Source: Laburnicola sp. R22_1
Taxonomy: Eukaryota; Ascomycota; Dothideomycetes; Pleosporales; Didymosphaeriaceae
Assembly (NCBI GenBank): GCA_014281115.1
Contig: JACONQ010000003.1
Location: 2,356,001-2,420,000, forward strand
Length of the DNA: 64,000 nt
Direction: 5' to 3'
The notes below the pieces were generated by a model that saw nothing but the letters and a program-made list of their open reading frames with translations, searched no databases and was not told the DNA's origin. The number at the start of each line of letters is the position of its first letter. Positions within the stretch are counted from its first letter, which is position 1. Positions 22,363 to 34,189 of this stretch are shown piece by piece. Both the position numbers and the translations under genes were made by a program.

Positions 22363-25300
22363 TCAAAAATCCATCAAACTCCCCACTAACCTCCGCTGAT
22401 ACCTCTCCACCACCTCCTGACACCTAACCACCACCCCCGCCGCCAACACCCTCACCCTCTCATCCTCGCCCCCTTCACTCCCCCCAGGAAGCCCCTCAAA
22501 CACCCCCCTCGTCCACTCCAGCGTCTCCATCAACTCCCTCCCCTGCTCCACCACCAACCGCTCCTTATCCTCATTCGTCTCCAGCACCATCAAAAACGCA
22601 AACAACACCGCCCCCAACACCGGTTTATTCCCCACCGCGCGCCCCCGCACCGCAAGCAACAAGTCCCAAAACTCGCGCGTCATCTGCGGCAACGCGGGGG
22701 TGTTGGGCCCGCTCGCGTGCAAGAGGAGCGCAAGCGTGTGCAGGAAGGTGGGGAGGAGGTGGGTGGATGTGTAGAGTGAGGATGATGTTGTTGTAGTTGT
22801 TGTTGTTGTTCCGGTTGAAGAAGGGGAGGCGGAGACGGAGGCGCGCGTAGCGAGCCACCAGCGGCCTGTGAGGGGGAAGAAGAAGTGCGATGCTACGAGT
22901 TGGGAGAGGGCGTTGGGGAGGGGTTTTGAGGCGCGGGCGGCGACTTGGAGGCGGGAGGAGAAGGTGCGGACTTTGAGGATGGAGGGGCCGGTGAGGGTGT
23001 CTGCGGCTTGGGCGGCGAGGGGGGAGAGGAGCGTTTTGGCGAGGTTGGTGGTGAGGCGGGAGAGCGTGGGGGTGGGAGAGGGGGTGGCGGTGGAGTAGAC
23101 GGCGTGTAGGTGGGGTGGGAGTTTGTTGCTTGGGAAGGCGGGGGTTGGGGGTACGAGGTTGGTTGTTGCGGTGTCGGTGAGGCCGGCGAGTTCGCGGGCT
23201 CCGAGGCCTAGGGTGGTGAGGATGGCGGTTCGCTGGGTTAGAGAGTAGTCTCCTGCGAAGAAGGTGCGGGCGAACCATTGGGCCATTGTGGAGGGTTTGG
23301 CGAGGAGGACCGCGATAAGAGCTTGTTGTCTGTGCTCGGCGAAGTTGTCTAGCTCGAAGGCGTCGTTGAGGCCGGTGAGGATGGTGGCTAGTTCTTCGAG
23401 GTGGTCGAGGACTTCGGTGCCGAAGTTTGCTTTGCGGCGAATGAGAGACCCGGCCGTGGACAGTGCGAGGGCGTGCCTGTCGTAGTTCTCTGTGTCGCGG
23501 AGGCCGGATATGAGGTCTCGGATGTAGACTGGTGCAACGGGCTTGTCGCGGTTGATTTCTGTGGGGTCGTCGGTGTCGTCTTCGGGGTCGGAGTCGGGTT
23601 TTTCGTAGGGGATTAGGTCGTCGTCTTCGTCGGAGGAGTTGGACAGAATTTCTACGATACGTGGGCCTTTGATCTCGGTGGCTGCTTGTTTTGAGGCTTT
23701 TTTCGGTGCCGTTGAAAGCTTCGTCTTGCGGATAGGCTGCTTTGGTTGTGGCTTCTTCTCCGGCACTTTCAAGTCGCTGATTTGCCCTATCTTGTCATTG
23801 GTCTCAGTGAGGCGCTGATACCAACGTGCTTCAGATGCTTCGTCTCCGTCTAGATCAAAGTTAAGCTGTAGATCAGGCTTATCGGCCATCTTTGAGATCG
23901 CCATCCCTACTGCGATGCCTAGAAAGCGAGCTCTGGGTGAAGATGACCCAATTCTATTTGACATGCCTGAGGTGTGGTAACTCGATTTTGCCATCATGGT
24001 CAGAAACATCGGCTGGGAGCGCTGAACATAACCACATGCAATCGCGAGGGTTTGAGCAAGGGCTATACAGTTAGCAGGGGAATAAGTCGGTGGCTTTGAG
24101 ACGTGTTATACCTTCTTGCTGTACGATAGGCGTATGTTTGATATAGAATGAGTCGCCAAAAAGTTTCAAACTGTTTTCCAGTAGTGTATGCAGCTGATCT
24201 AGAACACGTCAATTGGTTTCTCCTGCGACCGAAGAATGAATTCCCACCTTCGTCTTGCGCCACTGCAGCGATGACACTTCTTCGAGCAGCAAGCGAGTCA
24301 TCCAGCGCAGGTATCGATGACTTGGTTAGCGAGGTGACTAGATGCTCTTTCAACGTGTCGTTGTCTTTGATCATCTCGTTTATCAGCGCAGCAACGCTAG
24401 AGATGGCCGGAGAGCTGTTGAGCGGGACGTCTTCTTTGATCTCCACCATCGTACTGAAGTATTGATTTGACAGGAAAGCGATGATAGCATTCATGTATTT
24501 GCGTTGTTCGAACGTTTTCAATTTTCGAAGTTGTGAGGCGAAGGTACTGGATGACTCGGTGTCAATGAGGAGCAACAGCATCGCTCGCACGAAATGATCT
24601 GCTGGGTTAGCCATGACCACCAAGAGGCATTGAGAGCCAACTACTTACCGGAATACCCTAGAGTTAATGCTTTGCCACAAACATCAATGATGGCTACCGC
24701 GGATTCTTCATTGCTTCGGGCTTCCCTCATGAGAGTAGCAATATTGCGCCCAAGCCACGATGCATAATCGTTTCCGTTTGCGATCCAACTTGTTGGAGAT
24801 AACCCTCTCTCTTTCAAGGCATCTTCGGCTTCGGCTACGAGCGAGATGATCCTTCCTGAAGCGACCTGCGTGACAAATTCCTTCCATATCATTTTCCCTT
24901 GAGTTGCGTTCTTGGTATGCGCTTCCACATCGTTCCAGACCTGGCTCAAAGATTGATCGCCCCGTAAAATCATTCCTAGCACATCCACAAGATCCTCAAT
25001 ATGAGTTGCTGAATCTCGAGTGTTTCCAACAGGTTTCTTCTCTCGACAATCCACAATCAGCGGACGCAGTCGGGTGATGATGTTCCCAATGGCACAAGGG
25101 TTCCGAAGGCATCTAACCAAAGGCTTTACTAGACACTCACGCTCTTTGATTGTTCGCCAGTAGTCGGGTATCGTGGTGGTGATAAGCTGGTATACGATGT
25201 TTGCCGCAGTTGGGTCCGGAAGCATAAGATGGAAGCCGTTCTCGCGGTCGGCTTCAGAGGCAAGGTATTTCAATACCCAGCCCACTGACTCCAAGGCCGG

Positions 25301-25453
25301 CTGGTCTTTGAGTACTTCCAGAGCTGCATCCGGAGAGTTGATAGTGACGCTGCCCCTGCCTTTCGTGGTACTCAGGACTTCGTGGAGAAGAGGCTTCGTA
25401 TTCTGGGAGCGGTTCACCTTAGTGGTAGAAACTGGCGTGAGGAAGTCGTCCAT
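22363..25453 (-). CDS. TEL2: Telomere length regulation protein Tel2 (TELO2/Clk-2)
   Basis: Minus-strand exons 24649..25453, 24248..24598, 24112..24198 and 22363..24062 give 980 residues; the three introns are 49-50 nt. Tel2 works in the TTT complex with Tti1 and Tti2, and with Hsp90, to mature PIKK kinases such as ATM, ATR and TOR. An N-terminal helical repeat region is followed by an acidic linker (SNSSDEDDDLIPYEKP, near residue 560) corresponding to the CK2-phosphorylated segment of the family, then the conserved Telomere_reg-2 domain from about residue 585 (VYIRDLISGLRD, HRQQALIAVLLAKP, TFFAGDYSLTQRTAIL). The Met at 25453 is chosen because it begins the conserved region; the open frame extends further upstream. 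Divergent from UBA3. Confidence 0.9.
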
Positions 25454-25753
25454 GATATTATGGTCGTCGAATTCAGATCTCTTATCATAGGTACAGTTGA
25501 ATTGTAGAGGCGCACAGCGCGTTCCACCTGGGCAGAGTACCGTGCACGTGCCGGGCATCCATCCATGGATGGATCCAATGATCAGTAACAGTTTAGCGCC
25601 TTGGCAAACGCCGCTCGATCCACGAGTGTCCCACGGTCGTGGTGCCACGACCGCCCTATAAAAACTACCTAAGGTAACCTCACTTGAACATCTGCCACCT
25701 GTCAACTCAACCCGCGTCTCTTTCCCCCAACCGCGAAAATACACATACAAACA
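25454..25753. promoter_or_regulatory. Compact divergent promoter between TEL2 and UBA3
   Basis: 300 bp between the two start codons. It contains a perfect 18-bp palindrome at 25557..25574 (atccatccatggatggat), a hairpin-type dyad at 25634..25653 with 9-bp arms around TG, a CACGTG core near 25545, and a TATA-like tataaaaa at 25657..25664 about 90 bp before the UBA3 ATG. Site functions are inferred from position only. Confidence 0.5.
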
Positions 25754-27229
25754 ATGGCCGCAGCTCCCGGCTCACCTCTGCCCGACGGCTCAGATGGCAA
25801 CCGAACACGATGGTACACAAGTTGAAGCCTTGATGGAGCCATGAGTGAGCTAATGCTTCAGCGTAGGAAGTACCTAGATAGGATATTGGATCGGGCGGGA
25901 CCGTTCACGGACCCGGATAGTTTCGTGCCGGGAAATTACGAGACCGTAGACAGAGCGAAAGTATTGTTAGTACCTATACATCGTACATTGAATGACTCAG
26001 GCTGCAAAAGCTAATGATACCAGGGTCATGTGAGTTTATCATGAACAAGATTTAAGATTGTTCTAATGTCTCCCAGTGGAGCCGGTGGCCTGGGCTGTGA
26101 GATCCTCAAGAACTTGGCTCTCTCCGGCTTCAAAGACATTCACGTCATCGACATGGATACCATCGACGTGTCCAACCTGAACCGTCAATTCCTCTTCCGT
26201 GCGGCAGATGTGGGCAAGTACAAAGCTGAAGTCGCCGCTGCCTTTGTAGAAAAGCGCGTCAAAGGCGTGAAAATCACTCCGTACTGTGGAAAGATCCAGG
26301 ATAAGGACGAAGAGTACTATAAACAATTTGCCATCATCGTCTGTGGGCTAGACAGCATTGAGGCGAGACGCTGGATCAATTCGATGCTCGTGGGAATGGT
26401 TGATGGAAATGATCCAGATAGCCTGAAGCCGTTGATCGACGGAGGAACTGAGGGATTCAAAGGCCAGGCAAGGGTGATCCTCCCCACGATGACGAGCTGT
26501 ATCGAGTGTCAACTCGGTATGCATGCTCCGCGCGCGGCCGTCCCGCTTTGCACTCTGGCTACAATTCCGCGTCAGCCCCAACACTGCATCGAGTGGGCTC
26601 ATATCATTGCTTGGGAAGAGGAGCGCAAGGACATCACCCTGGACACGGATGACCCCGAACACATCACTTGGTTGTTCCAGAAGGCGCTGAAGCGTGCAGA
26701 GGAGTTCAACATTTCTGGAGTCACGTACAGTATGACGCAAGGTGTCGTCAAGAACATTATCCCGGCTATTGCATCTACAAACGCCGTTGTTGCCGCCAGC
26801 TGCTGCAACGAAGCCTTCAAGCTCCTCACCAACGCAAACCCCTTCCTCGGCTTCCCGGGTACTAATAACTACATGATGTACACCGGCGACGAATCAGTGT
26901 ATACCTACACCTTCGAGCCCGAGAAGCAAAACGACTGTCCCGTCTGCGGCGAGGACGCTATTGCACGAACCCTCGAGATCGACCCGAACGCGACGTTGCA
27001 AGAGTTTATAGATAGTCTGGCAGAGCGCCCCGAGGCGCAGCTCAAGGCACCGTCGATCCGCACAACCGAGAAGTCATTGTACATTCAATCGGCGGCGGAT
27101 CTGGAGCGTATGACGAGGGATAATTTGAGCAGGAAAATGAGTGAGCTGACGGAGGAGGGTGAGGAGATGTTGGTCTCGGATAAGGCGTTTCCGACGATGT
27201 TCAAGTACGTCGTGAAGTTCAAGGGGTAG
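25754..27229 (+). CDS. UBA3: NEDD8-activating enzyme E1 catalytic subunit Uba3
   Basis: Exons 25754..25812, 25867..25965, 26024..26029 and 26077..27229 give 438 residues. The third exon is only 6 nt; without it the nucleotide-binding motif cannot be assembled (see findings). Uba3 with Ula1 adenylates NEDD8/Rub1 and passes it to Ubc12 for cullin neddylation. Visible parts are the start of the adenylation domain (WKYLDRILDRAGPFTDP), IGAGGLGCEIL near residue 55, DMDTIDVSNLNRQFLF, the MTSCIECQ zinc-site Cys pair, the catalytic Cys in PLCTLATIP near residue 214, the second zinc Cys pair in CPVCGED, and a C-terminal ubiquitin-fold domain that binds the E2. The second acceptor (exon from 25867) is chosen because it restores RWKYLD. 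Confidence 0.93.
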
Positions 27230-27664
27230 AAGATGTACGGTGAGCCGAGCAGATTCCGTTCTCGGGCACAATCACATGGATGATGGGTCCCGGACACCTT
27301 AGCCTAGATACGTAGCATCCAAAGCTCGCGTCCAAGTCGCAAATGCTAGGATTAGTAGAATAGAGCCAATGACGCTGCAGTAATGCTCCCGTCGCCAGTT
27401 TCGGAGGATAGCTGGGGCAAGCAGCCACCGTATCATTCTAACAACATCTACACTTCTTTTATACGAAGGCATCTTACTATATCAGGATTTTTACTCGATA
27501 TCGTGTAGAATATATTGTGGCTATGCTAGCGGGCTGATTATGTAACGAGAGTGACCGTAGGGGTCCGTGCACGCTAAGCATCATCCGCACCTCTTTTAGC
27601 CAGCCCCTCGACACTGTTGCCATCACCACTTTCTCGTGACAACTCACCTCAACCCTGCACCACA
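27230..27664. other. Intergenic between UBA3 and SF3B1 genes
   Basis: 435 bp, AT-rich in the middle, then a CT-rich leader before the ATG at 27665. No gene supported. Confidence 0.5.
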
Positions 27665-30600
27665 ATGGCCGGTCCGCGCGCAGGAAAGAAGGCCATCGCC
27701 AACGGTGATGGCGGTGCAAACACATCGAGCAAGCAGTCGCTCACCGAGGCGTTCGACAAGGACTTGTACGGCAGCAACGGCGGCGACAGGTATGCCGGCT
27801 ACAACATGTCCATCGCCGCCAACGAGGACGAGGAAATGGAAGACGCGGGCGAGATCAATGGCAGACGACTGGTCGGGCAGTATACGGCGAGCGCAGACAT
27901 CCTGAACGAGCACGCGCATGGCGAGCAAGATTTCATCGAAGATCGAGAGAAGACTGCGCAGATTGCCTCGCGCGAGACCGACTACCAGCGCCGCCGATTC
28001 GACCGCAGGCTATCACCCGAGCGCGCAGACCCTTTTGCAAAGGATGGCGCTGATGGCGGAATGTCGTACAAGGAGGTGATGAAGGTGCGCGATCTGGAGC
28101 GCGAGGAAGCGCGCGTTCAGCGAACGATTGAGGACCGCGAAAAGAACGGCAACGACGTCCTTGATCACCAACCCACTCTAAAGGATGGCGCATCCGAAGC
28201 GGACGGCAACAAGACACCACCCATGGATAAGAAGCGCAAGCGGCACCGGTGGGGGGACATCGATGGCGCCACGGAGCCTGCAAAGATTGAAGAGTCAGCA
28301 GCGGAGCCGGAGCCCACACCCAAGAGGAGGTCGCGATGGTCTCCAGGGCCCGAGGAAAAGAAGGAAGAGAAAGTAGAGAAAGCCGATGAGCCTGCGGCCG
28401 AGCCTGTACGTTCACGCTGGGATACAACTGCTATGCAGACATCCGCCAGCGCCACACCCGCTCCCGCAACGAACGGCGCCAGGCCCGCCGCGCCGACTAC
28501 GTTCGCGTTCGGTACAGATATCTCGGCTCGCAATGCGCCCCTCTCGGATGAGCAGCTCGATATGATGCTTCCTTCCGAAGGCTACAAGATCCTCGAGCCG
28601 CCACCAGGCTACGAGCCGGTCCGAAGACCGGCTGGCATGCCAGTACTCCCGACGGGCTACCAGGGTTATTTAGTTCCAGAAGCGGACAACAGTTTGGCTA
28701 TGATGGGTAAGCAGCTGCCGACTGAAATACCCGGCGTTGGAGACCTCCAATTCTTCAAGAATGAGGATATGAAGTACTTTGGGAAGCTTACGGACGGCGC
28801 GGACGAGAACGAGATGACCGTGGAGGAACTCAAAGAGCGCAAGATCATGCGACTGCTTCTCAAAGTCAAGAACGGAACGCCGCCAATGCGGAAGACCGCC
28901 CTGCGTCAGCTGACTGATAACGCTCGCCAGTTTGGACCAGGAGCCCTCTTCAACCAAATCCTACCATTGCTGATGGAGCGAACATTGGAGGACCAAGAGC
29001 GCCACTTGCTCGTCAAGGTCATCGATCGTGTTTTGTACAAACTCGATGACCTCGTCAGGCCCTATGTTCATAAAATCTTGGTCGTTATTGAGCCTCTTCT
29101 AATTGACCAGGATTACTATGCTCGTGTCGAGGGTCGGGAAATCATCTCCAACCTGGCAAAAGCCGCTGGTCTAGCCCACATGATCAGTACAATGCGCCCG
29201 GACCTCGACCATCAGGACGAATACGTACGAAACACGACGGCTCGAGCCTTCGCTGTCGTCGCATCCGCGCTTGGTATCCCGGCTCTTCTGCCTTTCCTTC
29301 GCGCTGTGTGCAGGAGCAAGAAGTCATGGCATGCTCGTCACACTGGTGTCAAGATTGTGCAGCAGATTCCTATCTTGATGGGCTGTGCCATCTTGCCACA
29401 TCTGAAAGGTCTCGTAGAGTGCATCGGTGACAATCTCAACGATGAACAACCAAAGGTGCGTATGGTCACTGCACTTGCATTGGCAGCTCTAGCCGAAGCT
29501 GCTGCGCCGTACGGTATCGAGTCGTTTGATGACATTCTCAACCCGCTCTGGACCGGAGCTCGAAGGCAGCGCGGAAAGGCTCTTGCATCCTTCCTCAAGG
29601 CAGTCGGCTATGTCATCCCGCTCATGGATGAGGAGTATTCCAACTACTATACCAGCCAGATCATGGAGATCGTCATTCGTGAATTTCAATCTCCGGACGA
29701 GGAAATGAAGAAAGTTGTTCTGAAAGTAGTGTCGCAGTGCGCCGGCACGGCGGGTGTGACACCAGTCTACCTGAAAGACAATGTTCTCCCAGAGTTCTTC
29801 AAGCACTTTTGGGTGCGCAGGATGGCACTTGACAAACGAAACTACCGTCAGGTTGTCGATACCACTGTTGATCTAGCCCAGAAGGCCGGTGTTTCCGAAA
29901 TCGTTGGCCGGATTGTTCTCAACATGAAGGATGAGAACGAGGCTTACCGTAAGATGACCGTAGAGACGATTGACAAGGTCGTTAGCACGCTCGGCGCCCA
30001 CGATGTAGATCAGCGGCTAGAGGAGCAGCTCATCGATGGTATACTCGTTGCCTTCCAAGATCAAACAGTCGAGGACCCAATCGTTATTGACGGTTTCGCC
30101 ACGGTGGTCAATGCTCTCGGTGAACGCACGAAGACATATTTACCGCAGATTGTCGCTACGGTCCTCGCTCGCCTCAACAACAAGTCTGCGACCGTCCGTC
30201 AGCAAGCAGCCGATCTGATTTCACGCATTACTTTCGTCATGCAAAAGTGTGACGAAGACCCGCAGTTGATCAAGCTTGCGCAGGCACTATACGAGTACCT
30301 CGGTGAAGAGTATCCAGAGGTCCTGGGTTCCATCCTAGGAGCACTCCGGGCCATTGTTACTGTCGTCGGTTTAGCCGCGATGCAACCTCCGATCAAGGAT
30401 CTGCTGCCGCGACTTACGCCCATTCTGCGTAATCGTCATGAGAAGGTGCAGGAAAACACGATTGATCTTGTGGGTCGTATCGCAGATCGTGGTGCAGACT
30501 ACGTCAACCCGCGTGAGTGGATGCGCATTTGTTTTGAGCTTCTCGATATGCTCAAAGCCCACAAAAAGGGCATCCGACGAGCTGCTAACAATACTTTCGG

Positions 30601-31261
30601 CTACATTGCAAAAGCTATTGGTCCGCAGGATGTATTGGCCACTCTGCTTGGTAATCTTCGTGTGCAGGAGCGTCAATCGCGTGTCTGTACTGCCGTCGCC
30701 ATCGGGATTGTCGCCGAGACTTGCGCCCCTTTCACGGTCCTCCCGGCTTTGATGAATGAGTATCGCGTACCCGAGCTCAATGTGCAGAATGGCGTGCTGA
30801 AGTCATTGTCCTTCATGTTCGAATACATTGGGGAGATGGCCAAGGACTACGTTTACGCCATTACGCCATTGTTGGAGGACGCCCTAACCGATCGCGATCA
30901 AGTCCATCGTCAGACAGCCGCTTCCGTCGTCAAGCACGTCGCGCTCGGATGCGTCGGTCTCGATTGCGAAGACGCGATGATTCACTTGCTCAATCTACTC
31001 TGGCCGAACTTGTTTGAGACCAGCCCCCACGTCATCGACCGTATCGTGGAAGCCATTGAGGGTGTTCGGAATGCTATCGGCACACCACTGGTCATGAACT
31101 ACGTCTGGGCCGGTCTTTTCCATCCCGCACGCAAGGTCCGACAGCCATACTGGCGCATCTACAACGACGCATACGTACAGTCTGCCGACGCGATGGTGCC
31201 CGCTTACCCGCAATTCGAGGAGGAGAACTTGAAGAGGCACGAACTGGAAATCTTCATCTGA
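27665..31261 (+). CDS. HSH155: Splicing factor SF3b subunit 1 (SF3b155/Hsh155/Prp10)
   Basis: Single exon of 1198 residues. This is the HEAT-repeat scaffold of the SF3b complex in the U2 snRNP, which clamps the branch-site helix during spliceosome assembly. The N terminus carries YNMSI and [16 protein letters not shown], then short tryptophan motifs in an RS/RW setting ([21 protein letters not shown]) that bind U2AF-homology domains. The HEAT array starts near residue 370 and shows nearly invariant family segments such as [70 protein letters not shown] and [19 protein letters not shown]. The C-terminal [13 protein letters not shown] motif is intact. Length fits other fungal homologues. The ATG at 27665 is used; the open frame begins 16 codons earlier. 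Confidence 0.97.
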   Translation: MAGPRAGKKAIANGDGGANTSSKQSLTEAFDKDLYGSNGGDRYAGYNMSIAANEDEEMEDAGEINGRRLVGQYTASADILNEHAHGEQDFIEDREKTAQIASRETDYQRRRFDRRLSPERADPFAKDGADGGMSYKEVMKVRDLEREEARVQRTIEDREKNGNDVLDHQPTLKDGASEADGNKTPPMDKKRKRHRWGDIDGATEPAKIEESAAEPEPTPKRRSRWSPGPEEKKEEKVEKADEPAAEPVRSRWDTTAMQTSASATPAPATNGARPAAPTTFAFGTDISARNAPLSDEQLDMMLPSEGYKILEPPPGYEPVRRPAGMPVLPTGYQGYLVPEADNSLAMMGKQLPTEIPGVGDLQFFKNEDMKYFGKLTDGADENEMTVEELKERKIMRLLLKVKNGTPPMRKTALRQLTDNARQFGPGALFNQILPLLMERTLEDQERHLLVKVIDRVLYKLDDLVRPYVHKILVVIEPLLIDQDYYARVEGREIISNLAKAAGLAHMISTMRPDLDHQDEYVRNTTARAFAVVASALGIPALLPFLRAVCRSKKSWHARHTGVKIVQQIPILMGCAILPHLKGLVECIGDNLNDEQPKVRMVTALALAALAEAAAPYGIESFDDILNPLWTGARRQRGKALASFLKAVGYVIPLMDEEYSNYYTSQIMEIVIREFQSPDEEMKKVVLKVVSQCAGTAGVTPVYLKDNVLPEFFKHFWVRRMALDKRNYRQVVDTTVDLAQKAGVSEIVGRIVLNMKDENEAYRKMTVETIDKVVSTLGAHDVDQRLEEQLIDGILVAFQDQTVEDPIVIDGFATVVNALGERTKTYLPQIVATVLARLNNKSATVRQQAADLISRITFVMQKCDEDPQLIKLAQALYEYLGEEYPEVLGSILGALRAIVTVVGLAAMQPPIKDLLPRLTPILRNRHEKVQENTIDLVGRIADRGADYVNPREWMRICFELLDMLKAHKKGIRRAANNTFGYIAKAIGPQDVLATLLGNLRVQERQSRVCTAVAIGIVAETCAPFTVLPALMNEYRVPELNVQNGVLKSLSFMFEYIGEMAKDYVYAITPLLEDALTDRDQVHRQTAASVVKHVALGCVGLDCEDAMIHLLNLLWPNLFETSPHVIDRIVEAIEGVRNAIGTPLVMNYVWAGLFHPARKVRQPYWRIYNDAYVQSADAMVPAYPQFEEENLKRHELEIFI

Positions 31262-32506
31262 GCTCGACCCAGCGATTTCGGTAAGAGATTCCAGTGTTTT
31301 CCTTTTTCGCATGTCCCCATGGCCCTGCCCAGTGCGTCGTCGTGTTTCGGTATGTTTGCAGGGTGGGAACAGTGGAGGATCTTGTATTTTGGCTTCGGCA
31401 AGCCATGGTCAGCATGGCGCCCGTTGGGGGCGACGGCGAAGCACGTGTATATCACCTGAGCATGGGATGGAGCTTTGGGTCACATGGGGTTTACATCGGA
31501 GTCTAGGTTTGCGTTGCCGGCTTCTCGAACGAAGCTTGATTTCAAGGGTGGATAGGTGCCAGCATGGTAAAACACAATTTTCTGCATAGCCTCCTCTCCT
31601 GCTGATCACGCTCAGGCATCGTGAAGTGCTCGTTCTGCCGCATACAGTGTCCCATGGTCAAGAACAGTGGTGAGTGCTTGCCCAATGCGTTCGGTGAGAC
31701 TGAAATTAGCAAACGAGTGTTCGGAGGTGGTGCACAGTAGCTATGCGCCGCCACAGTCACACATGGAATATTGGTAAGAAGACAAATGCTCCTGCGAACC
31801 CCGCCTCTGTGCGGTACAGCCTCGCGCCGTAAATACATGGGTGCGCGGAGGCTTCATGGTGGACGCCGCGCTTTGCGTCTCAACGAGGCGGTGCAGTATC
31901 CTGAGTATGCTGGTGGCTGAAAGTGAATAGACAGCTGCTGCCGCGCAAGTGAGCCGGTGCTGCACGGCGAAGTCCAAGGTCCCATCGCGCACATGCGTGC
32001 AATAATGGTTGTCCACCCGAGGCCTGGCTAAGGAACGATGATCACGACATTGCGCAGGGCGTTATTCGGATCGACGTAGAGTTTTCAGCGGGTGCGGACA
32101 ATCTCATGAGCTGTGCTAATTTGGGCGCTTTGCGCTGCGCGGGGCAGCGCCGTGATAGGGCCAGAGGGGCAGAGCGGGGCCCTCTAAGCCTCGAACCACG
32201 ACGAGCCCGAGCGGCGTCTCCAGCGCGGCGCAAGCCGTCGTTGCAGGCTTCCCAATGTCCTTCACGGCTCGGATTAGGTGTTGTTTTTGGCTGCTTTGGG
32301 CGATTCGCGTGCGCAGTGCCCCGGGAGGGTGGTGACCCGGCCGTATCTCTTGAATATACATACATGCTGCATGCCAACCCCGTCCTTTCCACGTCATATC
32401 TGCCGCTCATCCGCCCTTCACTCTTGCTCGCGCTGGTTGCTTCCTAACTTCTAGTATTCCTTTCGCGTGGAGGATAAGAGTTGGTCTTTGGTATTGGAAC
32501 ATCACC
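31262..32506. other. Intergenic 1.2 kb
   Basis: No supported gene. Open frames on both strands are short and unsupported. The last part is the presumed promoter of the gene at 32507. Confidence 0.5.
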
Positions 32507-34189
32507 ATGGCGCTTGTTACATCCACCCACTCTTCGACCGGTACACACCAGCACTTGCCAGAGGAGCATTCCTCGTCCAGGTATCCACGTTATTACGGTG
32601 CGCAAAATCAACAGAACTCGCCGCCTTTCAGCTACACAGGGCCTCGGCTGCAGACATCCGGTGGCTCGCGCAGAGTAAAGAAGGTGCGCGGCTTGGTCGC
32701 GCAATTTGAGAGGAGTCCAGAGATTCCACCGAGGAACCCTCGAAGGGTACAGCCAACGCTGGGGCTGAAGACCGACTTGTCCCGGGATAACACATCATGG
32801 AAAAAATCAGGGAATGGCGAGGGCACTGGGACTCTCGCGCTGAAGTTGGAAGAAGCAGAGAGGGAAATAAGGAAATTGTCGCAAATGCAGCATCTGGTGG
32901 TAGAGCAGAACGAAGAAGAAGATACGCCAGCAAAGGACAAGCGTTCAGATAGGAAGCACGACGCCCGCGAAGAAGACGCGGGCCAGCAACAAAACGACAA
33001 CAACGAAGAGGCCTCGTTTCCAGACCCAGAGAAACCACATTTCCTTCAACTATCTCTCAAGCAATCCCCGCAACAGCTCTCCTTCCCGGAAGCACCCATC
33101 GAACTCGATGCAGGTCCTGACCACGAGCTCCTCGTCCCACCACGCCGTCCCCGCATCAGGCCCCATTCCTACACCGCCCCGCGCTTCAGCGATCGGCCCA
33201 CGAACAAGATTGCTTCGTCCCGATCCCGAGGGTTGCGAGCGAATAGCTCGCCACCTAACTTCCTGCGACCGCTCTCAGGCTCCGCGCCGAACCCCGTTCC
33301 GGGAGAAGACATGGAACGCGATCCGCTTTCGATCCGATTCCTAGACATCGAGGCAGATCCACGGTCGCCCATGTCGCCGATCGGCGGCACACTGGTATCG
33401 AACGAGATAAAAGCCGCATTAGAGAAGCTAGAAAAGGGCATGGCCCATTCTCGCTCCCAAACCCCTATGCCTCCCTCCCCACCCGCCAAGCGAAGAAGCA
33501 AAGCAAGATGGAGCTCCCTCCCCGTCTCCCTCATGAAATTCGCCGCCAAAAAGCGCGCCTCGAAATCCGAAGAAGACACCGCGCGGCTCGCCACCCACCC
33601 CTTGAAGGAAGTCGTCACTCTCACAGAAGAGAACCTCCAACGGTGGGAAGACGAAGTCGGCCACGTACCCAAGATGTATAGGCTCGGCTACGGGACGCCC
33701 ATCAGCAGCGTGGAAGACGACATGCAAGCCGAGCGCGCAACGCCCGTCCCGCAGTCGCGCTACGCGCCCTCGCCCGAGCCTGAGCCTGAGCCACAGTTCG
33801 CAAACGTAAACGTACATGCATCCGCGCTTCTCACACCGCCTACCTCGCCGCCTCTCGCGCAATACGCTTCCTCGTTGAGTAGCACTACCCCTGCCCTGGG
33901 GTCGCCTTCGTTCCACGTAACCACACCTACGCTACGCAACCCCTCCGCTACCGCCGCGTCCCTGGCTATCCGCTCGTCGGCTACGAGCACGTTGATCCGC
34001 CGGTTTCCGCAGGTCCCGGGCGCGCAGCCTACGCTGGCGGCGCAGAAGGAAGAGCTTTCTGTGAGGGCTGAGGGGGGTTTTAGGTGTGAGGGTTGTGGGG
34101 AGAGGCTCGAGCATCCTTCGAAGTTTGGGGGGGAGAGGGTTTGTGGGGAGTGTGTTGGGGAGAGGGGGTGTGGTGGTGGGTTGAGGTGA
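32507..34189 (+). CDS. Disordered fungal protein with C-terminal Cys4 motif
   Basis: Single-exon open frame of 560 residues, not recognised as a named family. Most of it is low-complexity: Ser/Pro-rich, an acidic/Gln segment around residues 145-170, and many SP or PP motifs. A more ordered stretch near residues 300-400 (GGTLVSNEIKAALEKLEKG, SSLPVSLMKFAAKKRASKS, EEDTARLATHPL, WEDEVGHVPKMYRLGYG) looks like the conserved part. The C terminus has CEGCGERLEHP followed by GERVCGECVG, two CxxC pairs that could bind one zinc ion. GC content at third positions and codon use match the neighbouring genes. Regulatory or scaffold function is only a guess. Confidence 0.75.
   Translation: MALVTSTHSSTGTHQHLPEEHSSSRYPRYYGAQNQQNSPPFSYTGPRLQTSGGSRRVKKVRGLVAQFERSPEIPPRNPRRVQPTLGLKTDLSRDNTSWKKSGNGEGTGTLALKLEEAEREIRKLSQMQHLVVEQNEEEDTPAKDKRSDRKHDAREEDAGQQQNDNNEEASFPDPEKPHFLQLSLKQSPQQLSFPEAPIELDAGPDHELLVPPRRPRIRPHSYTAPRFSDRPTNKIASSRSRGLRANSSPPNFLRPLSGSAPNPVPGEDMERDPLSIRFLDIEADPRSPMSPIGGTLVSNEIKAALEKLEKGMAHSRSQTPMPPSPPAKRRSKARWSSLPVSLMKFAAKKRASKSEEDTARLATHPLKEVVTLTEENLQRWEDEVGHVPKMYRLGYGTPISSVEDDMQAERATPVPQSRYAPSPEPEPEPQFANVNVHASALLTPPTSPPLAQYASSLSSTTPALGSPSFHVTTPTLRNPSATAASLAIRSSATSTLIRRFPQVPGAQPTLAAQKEELSVRAEGGFRCEGCGERLEHPSKFGGERVCGECVGERGCGGGLR

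Noticed and set aside
22625..23278. 217-codon minus-strand frame rich in Arg, Pro and His
   Set aside because: Out-of-frame shadow of TEL2 on the same strand; composition reflects GC-rich codons.
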